Source: Marisediminitalea alba
GTDB taxonomy: Bacteria; Pseudomonadota; Gammaproteobacteria; Enterobacterales; Alteromonadaceae
Length of the DNA: 64,000 nt
NCBI RefSeq assembly: GCF_002993365.1
Contig: NZ_PVNP01000203.1
Span: 1-64,000, forward strand
Direction: 5' to 3'
This document shows positions 53,796 through 62,680 of this stretch, piece after piece (position 1 is the first letter of the stretch; each line of letters begins with the position of its first letter). A program made the translations under genes and the position numbers. The notes beneath the pieces are model-generated. The model ran no database searches and was not told the origin of the DNA. It worked only from the letters and a program-made list of their open reading frames with translations.

Positions 53796-55327
53796 TGGCC
53801 GGGGTATTACGTTTAGTACTGGGCGATCAGCTCTCCCGCGAGATGTCGTGCCTGAGGGAGTGCAACAAATCACAGGATAATATCCTGCTTGCCGAGGTGC
53901 GCGAAGAAGCCACCTATGTGAAGCATCACAAGAAAAAGATTGTGTTGTTATTTTCGGCCATGCGCCACTTCGCTAAAGCGTTAAGCGACGACGGTTACGA
54001 TGTTATTTACCGGCGCTACGACGATGATAATAATCAGGGGTCGCTGCTCAATGAAGTTAAACTCGCGTGCAGCCAACACAGTTTTGACAAAGTTGTAGTG
54101 ACGTTTCCCGGTGAATACCGGCTACTCAAGAGCATGCAGCAGTGGCAACATCAGCTGGAAATACCGGTTGAAATTTGCGATGACGATCGCTTTATTGCCT
54201 CGCTTGAGCAGTTCAGCGAGTGGGCCGAAGGGCGCAAACAATGGCGCATGGAGTATTTTTACCGGGAAATGCGCAAGTTAACCGGGCTGTTGATGGAAGA
54301 CGATAAACCCATCGGCGGTAAATGGAACTACGATCAGGATAATCGCAAGTCACTACCGGCGGAGGTGTCTCCGCCTAAGCCTTATACTGTCTCGCCGGAT
54401 GACATTACCAGCGAAGTGATTGAACTGGTAGAAGCTGAGTTTGCCGATCACATGGGGGATGCTAAAGACTTCAATTATGCCGTAACCCGCGACGAAGCAT
54501 TAGAGGTACTCGATCAGTTTATAGAACAGCGCTTTAAAGAGTTTGGCGATTATCAGGATGCCATGCGCGAGGGCAACGTGTGGCTGTTTCATTCCCACTT
54601 GTCATTCTATCTCAACTGCGGGTTATTGCTGCCCATGGAGGTGATGAAAGCGGCGGAACAGGCCTACTTCGACGGCGTCGCACCGCTCAATGCGGTAGAA
54701 GGCTTTATTCGTCAGATCCTGGGCTGGCGGGAATACGTTCGGGGTTTTTACTGGCACTGCATGCCGGACCTGCAGCAGGAAAATTATTTTAATCATCAGC
54801 GCAAGTTGCCAGACTTTTACTGGAGTGGGCATACCAATATGAACTGCATGCGCCAGTGCATTGGCGATACTAAACGCCATGCTTACGCGCATCACATCCA
54901 GCGTTTAATGGTGATAGGTAATTTTAGTTTGCTGGCCGGATTATCGGTTGAAGCGGTAAATGAATGGTACCTGCTGGTGTATGCCGACGCCTTTGAATGG
55001 GTGGAAATGCCCAATGTAAGCGGCATGATCCTGTTTGCTGATGGCGGTAATCTGGCCAGTAAACCCTATGTGGCGAGTGGTCAGTACATCAATCGGATGT
55101 CGGATTATTGCAAAAACTGCGGCTATGCGGTGTCTAAAAAGACCGGTAAAAACGCGTGTCCGTTTAACTACTTATACTGGGACTTTTTAATTAAGCACCG
55201 CGATAAACTAAGCAAAAATCACCGAATGGGGCTTATCTATAAAAGCCTCGATCGGATGTCCCAGGATACGGTGGATGCCATGCAGGAACAGGCAGAGCAG
55301 TTACTTTCGGCTATTGACGATGCGTAA
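53795..55327 (+). CDS. iron-sulfur bacterial cryptochrome/photolyase (FeS-BCP), likely (6-4) photolyase
   Basis: This 510-residue flavoprotein belongs to the FeS-BCP group. Four cysteines for a [4Fe-4S] cluster are Cys351 (TNMNCMRQ), Cys439 and Cys442 (YCKNCGY) and Cys455 (NACPF). The spacing equals that I recall for Agrobacterium PhrB (350/438/441/454), a (6-4) photolyase using a dimethylribityllumazine antenna. The N-terminal VLRLVLGDQLSREMSCL and GWREYVRGFYWHCMP are family motifs. It shares one base with phrB and overlaps the DUF2256 gene by eight bases. Confidence 0.92.
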   Translation: MAGVLRLVLGDQLSREMSCLRECNKSQDNILLAEVREEATYVKHHKKKIVLLFSAMRHFAKALSDDGYDVIYRRYDDDNNQGSLLNEVKLACSQHSFDKVVVTFPGEYRLLKSMQQWQHQLEIPVEICDDDRFIASLEQFSEWAEGRKQWRMEYFYREMRKLTGLLMEDDKPIGGKWNYDQDNRKSLPAEVSPPKPYTVSPDDITSEVIELVEAEFADHMGDAKDFNYAVTRDEALEVLDQFIEQRFKEFGDYQDAMREGNVWLFHSHLSFYLNCGLLLPMEVMKAAEQAYFDGVAPLNAVEGFIRQILGWREYVRGFYWHCMPDLQQENYFNHQRKLPDFYWSGHTNMNCMRQCIGDTKRHAYAHHIQRLMVIGNFSLLAGLSVEAVNEWYLLVYADAFEWVEMPNVSGMILFADGGNLASKPYVASGQYINRMSDYCKNCGYAVSKKTGKNACPFNYLYWDFLIKHRDKLSKNHRMGLIYKSLDRMSQDTVDAMQEQAEQLLSAIDDA

Positions 55328-55469
55328 AGCGGATTTACCCCGTAAAATATGCCCGGTATGCCAGCGTCCGTTTATGTGGCGTAAGAAATGGGAAAAAAAC
55401 TGGGCGGAAGTAAAGTACTGTTCAAAGCGCTGCAGTAGTGCCCGTTCACGACACACCACAGCAAAATAA
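55320..55469 (+). CDS. DUF2256 zinc-ribbon small protein
   Basis: The 49-residue protein starts MRKADLPRKICPVCQRPFMW and has a second cysteine pair in YCSKRCSSARSR, forming a likely zinc ribbon. DUF2256 genes are regularly placed next to FeS-type photolyases, so a role in that system is probable but undefined. The ATG at 55320 overlaps the end of the photolyase gene by eight bases. A longer frame from 55275 lacks family support. Confidence 0.85.
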   Translation: MRKADLPRKICPVCQRPFMWRKKWEKNWAEVKYCSKRCSSARSRHTTAK

Positions 55470-55567
55470 TCGTCATGTAGTGAAACTGTCATTACTTTGC
55501 TGTGATATCCTTTGCTACTATAGTCTTAGTAAGCTAATTGCAGTTTGCCAGAACAGAAGCAAAAGAT

Positions 55568-56644
55568 TTGAAAACTTATACTTGTCAGTGTGGTAACACT
55601 TTATATTTCGCCAATAGCCAGTGCTTGTCCTGCCAGCGCCCGGTGGGGTTTTTGTCGGATGCCAAGGTGATTTCCTCCTGCGACATTGATGCAGACGGTA
55701 ACTGGATAGCTGGCCACAATGGGCAGGCTTACCGCCAGTGCAGCAATTATGCAAAGCAGAATATCTGCAACTGGCTGGTACCGGCTGAAATCGAACAGAA
55801 TCTTTGTCCGTCCTGCCAACTTACCGATACCATTCCCGATTTGTCGAAACCGGACAACATCAAACTCTGGTTTCGAATGGAGCAGGCCAAGCGGCATCTA
55901 CTCTACACGTTGTATAAGCTTGAGTTGCCGGTTATAGGTAAACGGCATAATCCTCGCGGGTTATCTTTTCGTTTTCTCGAAGACCAGGTGGTACAGGCGT
56001 TGTACGACCGGGAACTCACCGTGCAAAACACGGTGTTAACCGGTCACAGTAATGGGGTGATTACAATAAACCTCAGAGAAGCCGAGGAGACCAAGCGCCT
56101 GGCTATGCGAGAGCTAATGAACGAACGCTACCGTACGTTGATTGGTCACTTTCGCCATGAGTCAGGCCATTATTACTGGGATGTGCTGATCAAAGGCAGT
56201 CTGTATATTGAGGCCTTCAGAGCGTTATTTGGTGACGAGCGTAAGGATTATCAGCAAAGTCTGGAAAACTACTATGCCAACGGGCCTGCCGCTGACTGGC
56301 AACAACGCTGTATCAGTGCCTATGCCAGCATGCATCCATGGGAAGACTGGGCCGAGACCTGGGCGCACTATCTGCATATGGTAGATACCCTGGAAACAGC
56401 CAACGAATATGAAACGAGTCTGGAAAACCGGTTGCTCTCCAACCCGCTAAATGCCGATCATCCGCATACCGCCAGTTACAATGAAGAAAGTTTTGATACC
56501 TTAATTGACGACTGGGATCAGCTCACTAACCTGCTTAACTCTCTGAATAACAGCATGGGTCTGGACGATGCTTATCCGTTTGTAATCAACGACAAGACCC
56601 GTGAAAAGCTCCATTTTATTCACCTGCTGGTTCGTCCGCTTTAA
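55568..56644 (+). CDS. zinc-ribbon plus putative zinc metallopeptidase (COG4307 type)
   Basis: The protein of about 358 residues starts with a zinc ribbon (MKTYTCQCGNTLYFANSQCL, second pair SCQRPV). A peptidase-like domain follows with HESGH (RHESGHYYWDVLI, about 198-211 from this start) and the later acidic HPWEDWAETWAHYLH. I choose TTG 55568; a TTG at 55538 would add ten residues. The family is uncharacterised but recurs with Anbu, ATP-grasp and alpha-E genes. Its 3' end overlaps the opposing Anbu gene by 29 bp. Confidence 0.82.
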   Translation: MKTYTCQCGNTLYFANSQCLSCQRPVGFLSDAKVISSCDIDADGNWIAGHNGQAYRQCSNYAKQNICNWLVPAEIEQNLCPSCQLTDTIPDLSKPDNIKLWFRMEQAKRHLLYTLYKLELPVIGKRHNPRGLSFRFLEDQVVQALYDRELTVQNTVLTGHSNGVITINLREAEETKRLAMRELMNERYRTLIGHFRHESGHYYWDVLIKGSLYIEAFRALFGDERKDYQQSLENYYANGPAADWQQRCISAYASMHPWEDWAETWAHYLHMVDTLETANEYETSLENRLLSNPLNADHPHTASYNEESFDTLIDDWDQLTNLLNSLNNSMGLDDAYPFVINDKTREKLHFIHLLVRPL

Positions 56645-57377
56645 CCTTTTCCCAGTCAAACCGGGGCAATTGTTCAAACGCGCGGTGCAGGCCGTCTGTC
56701 CACTGTTTTTTCATGGATTTGTACATCGGGCTGTTTAAGGTGTAGGTGTGATGGAAGGGCTCATCGAGAGAGTCATCCTGATACATCGCCAGTTCAATAG
56801 GCGGCCCCACAGAAATATTACTGCGAATAGTCGAATCCAGTGACACCATAGCACAACGCGCGGCGTCCTCCAGCGTTGTGGTTTTAGCAATAATACGATC
56901 CAGAATTGGCTTTCCGTACTTGGTTTCACCAATTTGCAGGTAGGGCGTGTCTTCCGACGCGCTGATAAAATTACCCTGCGGATAGATGTGAAAAATTTCC
57001 GCTGCCTGACCGGCTATTTGCCCGCCAAGAATAAAATTAGACTCTGCACTGGCGTTGGATTTTTCCATCGCTTTCTCGTGCAGCGTTTGTTCTGCCTGAC
57101 TAAGCTTGCCAATGTATTGCGCTACTTCATAAAGCTGCTTGCCGTGACGCAAGCTGAATTCGGCGTCCGGATCGTTAAGGTCGCGATTAATGGCATTCAT
57201 AACTGCCTGAGAAGTTGCCAGGCTGCCGGATGTCATCAGCACACAAACGCGCTCTCCGGGCCAGCAGTAACGGCGCATTTTACTGTACGTAGCGACGTAA
57301 TCGACACCGGCATTGGTGCGCGAATCTGATGCAAAAACTAATCCGCGATTTACTTTTAGGGCTAAACAATAGGTCAA
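56616..57377 (-). CDS. Anbu, proteasome beta-subunit-like peptidase
   Basis: Anbu (ancestral beta-subunit) forms self-assembling rings related to the 20S proteasome and HslV. The 253-residue protein starts MTYCLALKV; after Met removal the Thr2 hydroxyl would be the nucleophile. GLVFASDSRTNAG (residues 12-24) and VLMTSGSLATSQ are typical. Targets and the exact role are unsettled. It is divergent from the ATP-grasp gene, with 168 bp between, and overlaps the zinc-peptidase gene tail to tail. Confidence 0.92.
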   Translation of the reverse strand: MTYCLALKVNRGLVFASDSRTNAGVDYVATYSKMRRYCWPGERVCVLMTSGSLATSQAVMNAINRDLNDPDAEFSLRHGKQLYEVAQYIGKLSQAEQTLHEKAMEKSNASAESNFILGGQIAGQAAEIFHIYPQGNFISASEDTPYLQIGETKYGKPILDRIIAKTTTLEDAARCAMVSLDSTIRSNISVGPPIELAMYQDDSLDEPFHHTYTLNSPMYKSMKKQWTDGLHRAFEQLPRFDWEKVKADEPAGE

Positions 57378-57451
57378 GGGAAACTCTCTGAAAACACACG
57401 AAAAACAATAACGATAGCATGGAGTGATTCAGCGCATTTTTCCAGATCAAT

Positions 57452-57469
57452 TTGTCATCAATTTGTCAT
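57452..57469. promoter_or_regulatory. Pho-box-like direct repeat in the Anbu/ATP-grasp intergenic region
   Basis: Two copies of TTGTCAT (57452-57458 and 57463-57469) are separated by CAAT. This is the 7-4-7 layout of PhoB sites, whose consensus half is CTGTCAT. The repeat is 75 bp before Anbu and 77 bp before ATP-grasp, so it could control both. PhoB is not visible in the window. Confidence 0.5.
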
Positions 57470-57545
57470 TATTTTCGTTGCAATTTCAGTCAAAAGTCGC
57501 TTAGATGGTATTTTGTATACCGAAAATAAGCTCTAGGGATTGTAG

Positions 57546-59000
57546 ATGGCAATAAGATGGGGAAATTATCGGGCAGGGGAGTTTTACGATGAACTCATTC
57601 GCGTTGCAAATAAACCGCGTCCTGCTGCAGAAGAAATTTGTAAATACCTGCGCAACCTTACTGACCAGGAATTAGAAGAATATAAAACCGCCGCCAACAC
57701 CGCTATCCATGTAATGGGTATTACCTTTACGGTGTATACCGAAGAAGAGGGCTCAATCGACAGAGCCTGGCCGTTCGACATTATCCCCCGCATTATCGAC
57801 AAAAAAGAATGGCTGCAAATTGAAAAGGGCCTTAAACAGCGTGTAAAAGCGCTCAACATGTTTATAGACGATTTGTACAACGAGCAGCGTATTCTTGAAG
57901 CTGGAGTTGTGCCTAAAAGCCTGCTGGATGCGTCGAAGAACTTTTTACCTGAGTGTATGGGCATTAAACCTAAACACGGGGTATGGGCGCATATTTGTGG
58001 CTCGGATCTGGTGCGCGATCACAATGGCACTGTTTACGTACTGGAAGATAACCTACGGGTACCGTCGGGTGTATCTTACATGCTAGAAAATCGCCATGTG
58101 ATGAAACGTGTGTTCCCGGATATGTTTGAAAAATACAACATTCTGCCGGTTGACGATTACCCGTCGCAGTTGTACGACATGCTTACCCAGTTGTCGCCGC
58201 GCGACATTGAACAGCCCGAAGTAGTGGTACTAACACCGGGAATTTATAACTCCGCCTATTTTGAGCACGCCTATCTTGCACAGCAGATGGGGGCCGAACT
58301 GGTGGTAGGCAGTGATTTAGTCGTCGCTGACGACGACATTGTGTATATGCGTACCGTTGACGGCCTGTCGCGGGTGGATGTTATTTACCGTCGAATCGAT
58401 GATGCCTTTCTCGATCCGGAAGCTTTCCGGGAAGACTCCATGCTGGGTGTGCCCGGATTAATGCGGGCCTGGAAAGCCGGTAACGTAGGCCTGGCCAATG
58501 CACCGGGCGCCGGCGTTGCCGACGATAAGGTAGTGTATGCTTTTGTGCCTGAGATCATTAAATTCTATCTCGATGAAGAGCCGCTACTGCCTAATGTACC
58601 CACCTATAAGTGTGTTAATAAAGACGAACGGGATTACGTTATTGAGAACATTGAAAAGATGGTAGTCAAACCGGCTAATGAATCGGGCGGCTATGGCATG
58701 CTGATTGGTCCTCACGCCACTAAAGCAGAACGTGAAAAATTTGTTCGCCTTATCCGTCGTGACCCCCGTAATTACGTGGCTCAGCCCATGTTGTTGTTAT
58801 CGACCGCTCCTACTATTATCGGCACTAAAGCCGAACCCCGACATCTTGACCTCAGACCGTTTATCTTAAGCGGCAATGACATCAGCGTGACCACTGGCGG
58901 GCTTACCCGGGTAGCCATGCGTAAAGGCTCTACTGTGGTTAATTCGTCGCAGGGTGGTGGTAGTAAAGATACCTGGATTGTAGACATGGAGGCCGACTAA
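57546..59000 (+). CDS. circularly permuted ATP-grasp type 2 protein (COG2308)
   Basis: The 484-residue protein belongs to the circularly permuted ATP-grasp family (DUF404/DUF407). Hallmarks are PFDIIPRIIDKKEW, HICGSDLVRDHNGTVYVLEDNLRVPSGVSYMLENR and VVKPANESGGYGMLIGP. The family is predicted to make peptide-like or amide bonds using ATP, in partnership with alpha-E and Anbu proteins. It is followed 2 bp later by alpha-E, so they are one operon. The upstream Pho-box-like repeat may regulate it. Confidence 0.92.
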   Translation: MAIRWGNYRAGEFYDELIRVANKPRPAAEEICKYLRNLTDQELEEYKTAANTAIHVMGITFTVYTEEEGSIDRAWPFDIIPRIIDKKEWLQIEKGLKQRVKALNMFIDDLYNEQRILEAGVVPKSLLDASKNFLPECMGIKPKHGVWAHICGSDLVRDHNGTVYVLEDNLRVPSGVSYMLENRHVMKRVFPDMFEKYNILPVDDYPSQLYDMLTQLSPRDIEQPEVVVLTPGIYNSAYFEHAYLAQQMGAELVVGSDLVVADDDIVYMRTVDGLSRVDVIYRRIDDAFLDPEAFREDSMLGVPGLMRAWKAGNVGLANAPGAGVADDKVVYAFVPEIIKFYLDEEPLLPNVPTYKCVNKDERDYVIENIEKMVVKPANESGGYGMLIGPHATKAEREKFVRLIRRDPRNYVAQPMLLLSTAPTIIGTKAEPRHLDLRPFILSGNDISVTTGGLTRVAMRKGSTVVNSSQGGGSKDTWIVDMEAD

Positions 59001-59002
59001 CG

Positions 59003-59923
59003 ATGTTATCTAGGGTAGCTAATCATATTTACTGGATGGAGCGTTATCTGGAACGCGCGGAAAACACCGCTCGCTTGATTCAGGTAAACACCCACCTTTT
59101 ACTCGACTTACCACGTAATGTCACCCTTGGTTGGGAACCGATCATCGACATGTTGTCGTTTCGGGATGTGTTCTACGATCTGTATAAAGAAGCCGATGAA
59201 AAAAGCGTAATCAAGTTTATGGTGACTGACACCGCAAATCCCGGTTCTATCATCAACTGCCTGGCGGCAGTGCGCGAAAATGCGCGGATCATTCGTGAAA
59301 TTATCCCATCGGAGGCCTGGGAACAAATCAACAATCTGTATATTGCAGCCAAAGCCGATGGCCAGAGCGTGTTAACCCGCCGGCACCGGTTTAACTGTCT
59401 GCATCGCATTATTGTGGCCAACCAAACCATTACCGGCTTGCTTGGTGGAACCATGCTGCGTGGCGAAGGATATGCCTTCCTGCGACTCGGCCGCCATCTG
59501 GAACGTACCGATATGACATCACGCATTATTGATGTACGTTCAGCGTCGCTGTTACCGGATCTTTCACCGGAGCAGTCGGCGTTCGAAAATATCCAGTGGA
59601 TGGGAGTGTTAAAGTCGCTAACGGCGTATCAGATGTACCGCCAGGAAATGCGTATCAGAATTAACCGTGCTGACGTGTTGGAATTTTTAATCAACAATAA
59701 ACAATTCCCGCGTTCACTTCAGCATGGCCTGATGCAAATTGGCAAATGCCTGCTGGAGCTGCCGAACTCTGAAAGTATTTCACAGCAGGTCAAAGCGTTA
59801 TCAGAGGAATTACAACAACTCGATACCCATGAACTGACTCAGGACAGACTCCACGAAGTCATTGATGACATTCAGCTTGGTGTAGTGAAACTCCACCAGG
59901 CGATTGACAGTCAGTATTTTTAA
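59003..59923 (+). CDS. alpha-E domain protein (COG2307)
   Basis: This 306-residue all-helical protein of the alpha-E (DUF403) family begins MLSRVANHIYWMERYLERAENTARLI, a highly conserved start. Other features are GGTMLRGEGYAFLRLGRHLERTDMTSRI and KSLTAYQMYRQ. Alpha-E proteins accompany circularly permuted ATP-grasp and often transglutaminase-like proteins in a proposed peptide-modification system. A transglutaminase partner is not present next to it here; an orphan substrate-binding protein follows instead. Confidence 0.92.
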   Translation: MLSRVANHIYWMERYLERAENTARLIQVNTHLLLDLPRNVTLGWEPIIDMLSFRDVFYDLYKEADEKSVIKFMVTDTANPGSIINCLAAVRENARIIREIIPSEAWEQINNLYIAAKADGQSVLTRRHRFNCLHRIIVANQTITGLLGGTMLRGEGYAFLRLGRHLERTDMTSRIIDVRSASLLPDLSPEQSAFENIQWMGVLKSLTAYQMYRQEMRIRINRADVLEFLINNKQFPRSLQHGLMQIGKCLLELPNSESISQQVKALSEELQQLDTHELTQDRLHEVIDDIQLGVVKLHQAIDSQYF

Positions 59924-60002
59924 ACATAACCCGTTTACCTGTATTTTTTACCTTTCGCCATCTAGGCTTAGCAATAGTGGATATAACAGGTAAACGGGCA
60001 TC

Positions 60003-60908
60003 GTGTCTCTCTCAAACATATCAATTATACGCCTTGGTTTGGTAAAGACAGTTGTTGCCGCGGTATTAACCGTGGTTTGTAACTTTGTGTGGGCAACAAA
60101 CGAGGAAGGCAAGGTTCATAATATCCGGGTGCCAGCCCGGGTTTTTGATGACAATACTATCCACTCTTATTTTGTAGATGTTCTTACCCTGGCGCTTAAT
60201 AAAACCCAACGTAACGGTTTACCTTTCAGAATTGTGCCGGATCCTTTTAATGCCAACCAGGATAGACTCCTTCGTCAGGTTAAAGAGGGCTCAACCGATG
60301 TGACCTGGGCGGTAACATCAATCGAAAGGGAAGAAGCGAATCAGGCCGTGTTTTTTCCGCTTGCAAGAGGCTTGCTTGGCTATCGTGTTTTTCTTATTCA
60401 CCACGACAATAAAAATGTCTATCTCAAAAAGCCTGTTAGCGAATTAAAAGAGAGTTTATCAGTGCAGGGAATTGGCTGGCCTGATACCGATATTATGCGA
60501 TTTAATGGTTATCGCGTTAAAGAAGTACCCATGTCAATGATGTTTAAATTGATTGAGTCGAAAATGGCCGATTACTTTCCCCGTTCTGTTATGGAAGTGG
60601 AATTTGAATTGTCATCTCGTCAGAACGCGCCATTAATGATTGAACCGGCCAAAGCTTTTTACTATCCATCCCCAATGTATTTTTTCGTTAATAAGCGCAA
60701 CCGGATGCTCGCCGAAAGGCTTCATGAAGGACTCGATTTGGCGTTAAAAGATGGTAGTCTGTCTGCGCTTTACAACAAGCAACCCTTCGCTCAATCCGCC
60801 TTTAAGATACTCAAAGGCAGAGATATTATTAAGCTGCAAAATCCCATTCTGTCTATCCAGTCCCAGCGCGCGCTGGAAAAGTACAAAACCTTCCTCATAA
60901 AAGAATAA
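60003..60908 (+). CDS. periplasmic substrate-binding-like protein (SBP_bac_3 type), orphan
   Basis: The 301-residue protein starts at GTG 60003 with a signal peptide (about 1-31, ...VVCNFVWA). The mature part looks like a periplasmic binding protein with two lobes: RVFDDNTIHSYFVDVL, DVTWAVTSIEREEANQAVFFPL and a C-terminal GLDLALKDGSLSALYN. No ABC permease or ATPase gene is nearby, so it may work as a sensor or scavenger. It stands 79 bp after the alpha-E gene and may or may not share its transcript. Confidence 0.75.
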   Translation: MSLSNISIIRLGLVKTVVAAVLTVVCNFVWATNEEGKVHNIRVPARVFDDNTIHSYFVDVLTLALNKTQRNGLPFRIVPDPFNANQDRLLRQVKEGSTDVTWAVTSIEREEANQAVFFPLARGLLGYRVFLIHHDNKNVYLKKPVSELKESLSVQGIGWPDTDIMRFNGYRVKEVPMSMMFKLIESKMADYFPRSVMEVEFELSSRQNAPLMIEPAKAFYYPSPMYFFVNKRNRMLAERLHEGLDLALKDGSLSALYNKQPFAQSAFKILKGRDIIKLQNPILSIQSQRALEKYKTFLIKE

Positions 60909-60964
60909 ATAGGCATATTAAACAATGCTATAGGTCTACTTGATGCAAAGAGCACTTTTATTTA

Positions 60965-61001
60965 TAGCCGATCGGTCTATAATAGTTAGACGGTCGGTCT
61001 A
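60965..61001. promoter_or_regulatory. tandem TetR-type operators over the acuR promoter
   Basis: Two similar 15-mers, TAGCCGATCGGTCTA (60965-60979) and TAGACGGTCGGTCTA (60987-61001), are imperfect palindromes 22 bp apart, about two helical turns. A perfect -10 hexamer TATAAT at 60978-60983 lies between and overlaps the first. The layout fits autorepression of the TetR regulator and its downstream reductase gene. Confidence 0.85.
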
Positions 61002-61013
61002 AAAAGGTATTGT

Positions 61014-61640
61014 ATGCAGCAAGTTCGACGGGGAAGACCCCCAAAATCAGCCAGAAATTTTGCAGATACGAAAGAAGCATTGTTGTTAGCTGGCATGGCT
61101 ATTCTTACCGAGCGGGGCTTTAACACTGTAGGTATCGATATGATCCTGAAGCGTGTAGGCGTACCAAAGGGTTCCTTTTATCACTACTTTAAAAATAAGG
61201 ACGATTTTGGTCTGCAGGTTATAGAGCGTTATGACCAGTATTTTTGCGCTAAATTACGACGGTGCCTGGCTTCTCAGCCATCAGAACCTCTTAAAGGAAT
61301 CGAGGCATTCGTTAGTGAAGCCATCGATGGCATGGAAAAGTATCGGTTTAGCAGAGGTTGTTTAATCGGTAACTTTGGCCAGGAAATGCCAATACTGGCG
61401 GAGTCTTTCAAGCAACCGCTGGCTCAGTGTTTAAAAAATTGGACATCCATGCTGGCTCATAACCTGGAGCAGGCAAAAGTTCTCGGTTTAATTGAGCAGG
61501 AGACAGACTGTTTACAGCAGGCTGAGTTTTTCTGGATTGGCTGGGAAGGCGCCATTCTGACTGCCAAGGTAATGCAGTCCAGCTCACCAATGCAAAAATT
61601 TGCCGATGGTTTTATCCATCAACTTACTATCAAGCGTTAA
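61014..61640 (+). CDS. acuR: TetR/AcrR-family regulator, AcuR-like
   Basis: The 208-residue repressor has an N-terminal TetR DNA-binding domain (TKEALLLAGMAILTERGFN, then KRVGVPKGSFYHYFKNKDDFG) and a ligand-binding C-terminal domain. AcuR-type repressors bind acrylate and control acuI and DMSP genes; the pairing with the reductase gene 14 bp downstream supports this. The name rests on context, not on a proven ligand. Two operators overlap its own promoter. Confidence 0.82.
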   Translation: MQQVRRGRPPKSARNFADTKEALLLAGMAILTERGFNTVGIDMILKRVGVPKGSFYHYFKNKDDFGLQVIERYDQYFCAKLRRCLASQPSEPLKGIEAFVSEAIDGMEKYRFSRGCLIGNFGQEMPILAESFKQPLAQCLKNWTSMLAHNLEQAKVLGLIEQETDCLQQAEFFWIGWEGAILTAKVMQSSSPMQKFADGFIHQLTIKR

Positions 61641-61654
61641 CCCTGGAGGGCACG

Positions 61655-62638
61655 ATGTTTAAAGCGATTTATATTAATAAAGACGATCAGGACTACACCG
61701 CACAGATTACCGAGCTCGATGAGTCGGCATTACCGGATGAAGATGTCCTGATAGCAGTGGAGTACAGCACGTTAAACTATAAGGATGCGCTGGGTATCAC
61801 CGGTAAAAGCCCGGTAGTCAGACAATTCCCTATGGTAGCGGGTATTGATTTAGCAGGGACAGTGCTGGAAAGCCGCTCAGAGAGATTTTCCGCTGGCGAT
61901 AAAGTGCTGGTAAATGGTTGGGGCCTTGGTGAACAGTATTGGGGTGGGTTATCCCAAAAAGCCCGTATTAACGCTGATTTTGTGCAAAAAATGCCTGCGG
62001 GTCTATCCAGTCAGCATGCTATGGCCGTGGGCACTGCCGGCTATACCGCCATGTTGTGTGTAATGGCACTTGAGTCACAGGGCGTTACGCCCGATAAGGG
62101 AGAGGTATTGGTTACCGGTGCAAATGGTGGAGTAGGCACCACCGCCATCGCAATTCTGGCGAATCTTGGTTATGAGGTAGTTGCCTCCACAGGCCGCCTG
62201 GAACAGGCGGATACCTTAAAAGCCCTGGGTGCTAAAGAGGTAGTCGATCGTGCAACGCTCAGTGAACCCGGCCGCCCATTGGCTAAAGAACGCTGGGCAG
62301 GAGTCGTCGACTCGGTAGGCAGTCACACCCTGGCGAATGCTTGTGCTGCCACTCAGTCTGAAGGAGCGGTTGCAGCTTGTGGTCTGGCTCAGGGTATGGA
62401 CTTTCCGGCTACCGTAGCGCCATTTATTCTGCGCGGCGTAAAACTGATGGGGATTAACAGTGTGACACAAACCCTGGCGGTGCGTGAGAAAGCCTGGGCA
62501 CGGGTTATAAAAGACTTACCTGAAAGCAGCCTCTCGACCATTACCAAACAGGTTACCCTGGCGGAAGCGCTTGAGGTTGCTCCTCAGTTTCTGTCAGGTC
62601 AGGTGCAGGGTCGAATTGTTGTCGACGTGAATGCCTGA
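61655..62638 (+). CDS. acuI: MDR-family acryloyl-CoA reductase AcuI/YhdH
   Basis: AcuI reduces toxic acryloyl-CoA to propionyl-CoA with NADPH and protects against acrylate. The 327-residue medium-chain reductase has LNYKDALGITGKSPVVRQFPMVAGIDLAGTV and VLVTGANGGVGTTAIAIL, the NADPH-binding glycine motif. There are no zinc-ligand cysteines, as expected for this group. GGAGG precedes the ATG. It forms a unit with acuR and ends in a clear terminator. No DMSP lyase is visible in the window. Confidence 0.93.
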   Translation: MFKAIYINKDDQDYTAQITELDESALPDEDVLIAVEYSTLNYKDALGITGKSPVVRQFPMVAGIDLAGTVLESRSERFSAGDKVLVNGWGLGEQYWGGLSQKARINADFVQKMPAGLSSQHAMAVGTAGYTAMLCVMALESQGVTPDKGEVLVTGANGGVGTTAIAILANLGYEVVASTGRLEQADTLKALGAKEVVDRATLSEPGRPLAKERWAGVVDSVGSHTLANACAATQSEGAVAACGLAQGMDFPATVAPFILRGVKLMGINSVTQTLAVREKAWARVIKDLPESSLSTITKQVTLAEALEVAPQFLSGQVQGRIVVDVNA

Positions 62639-62649
62639 TTGATTGACGA

Positions 62650-62680
62650 GCTCCCCTTACACCAGGGGAGCATTGTTTTT
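62650..62680 (+). terminator. rho-independent terminator after acuI
   Basis: GCTCCCC/GGGGAGC with loop TTACACCA, followed by ATTGTTTTT. It ends the acuR-acuI transcript. Confidence 0.9.
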
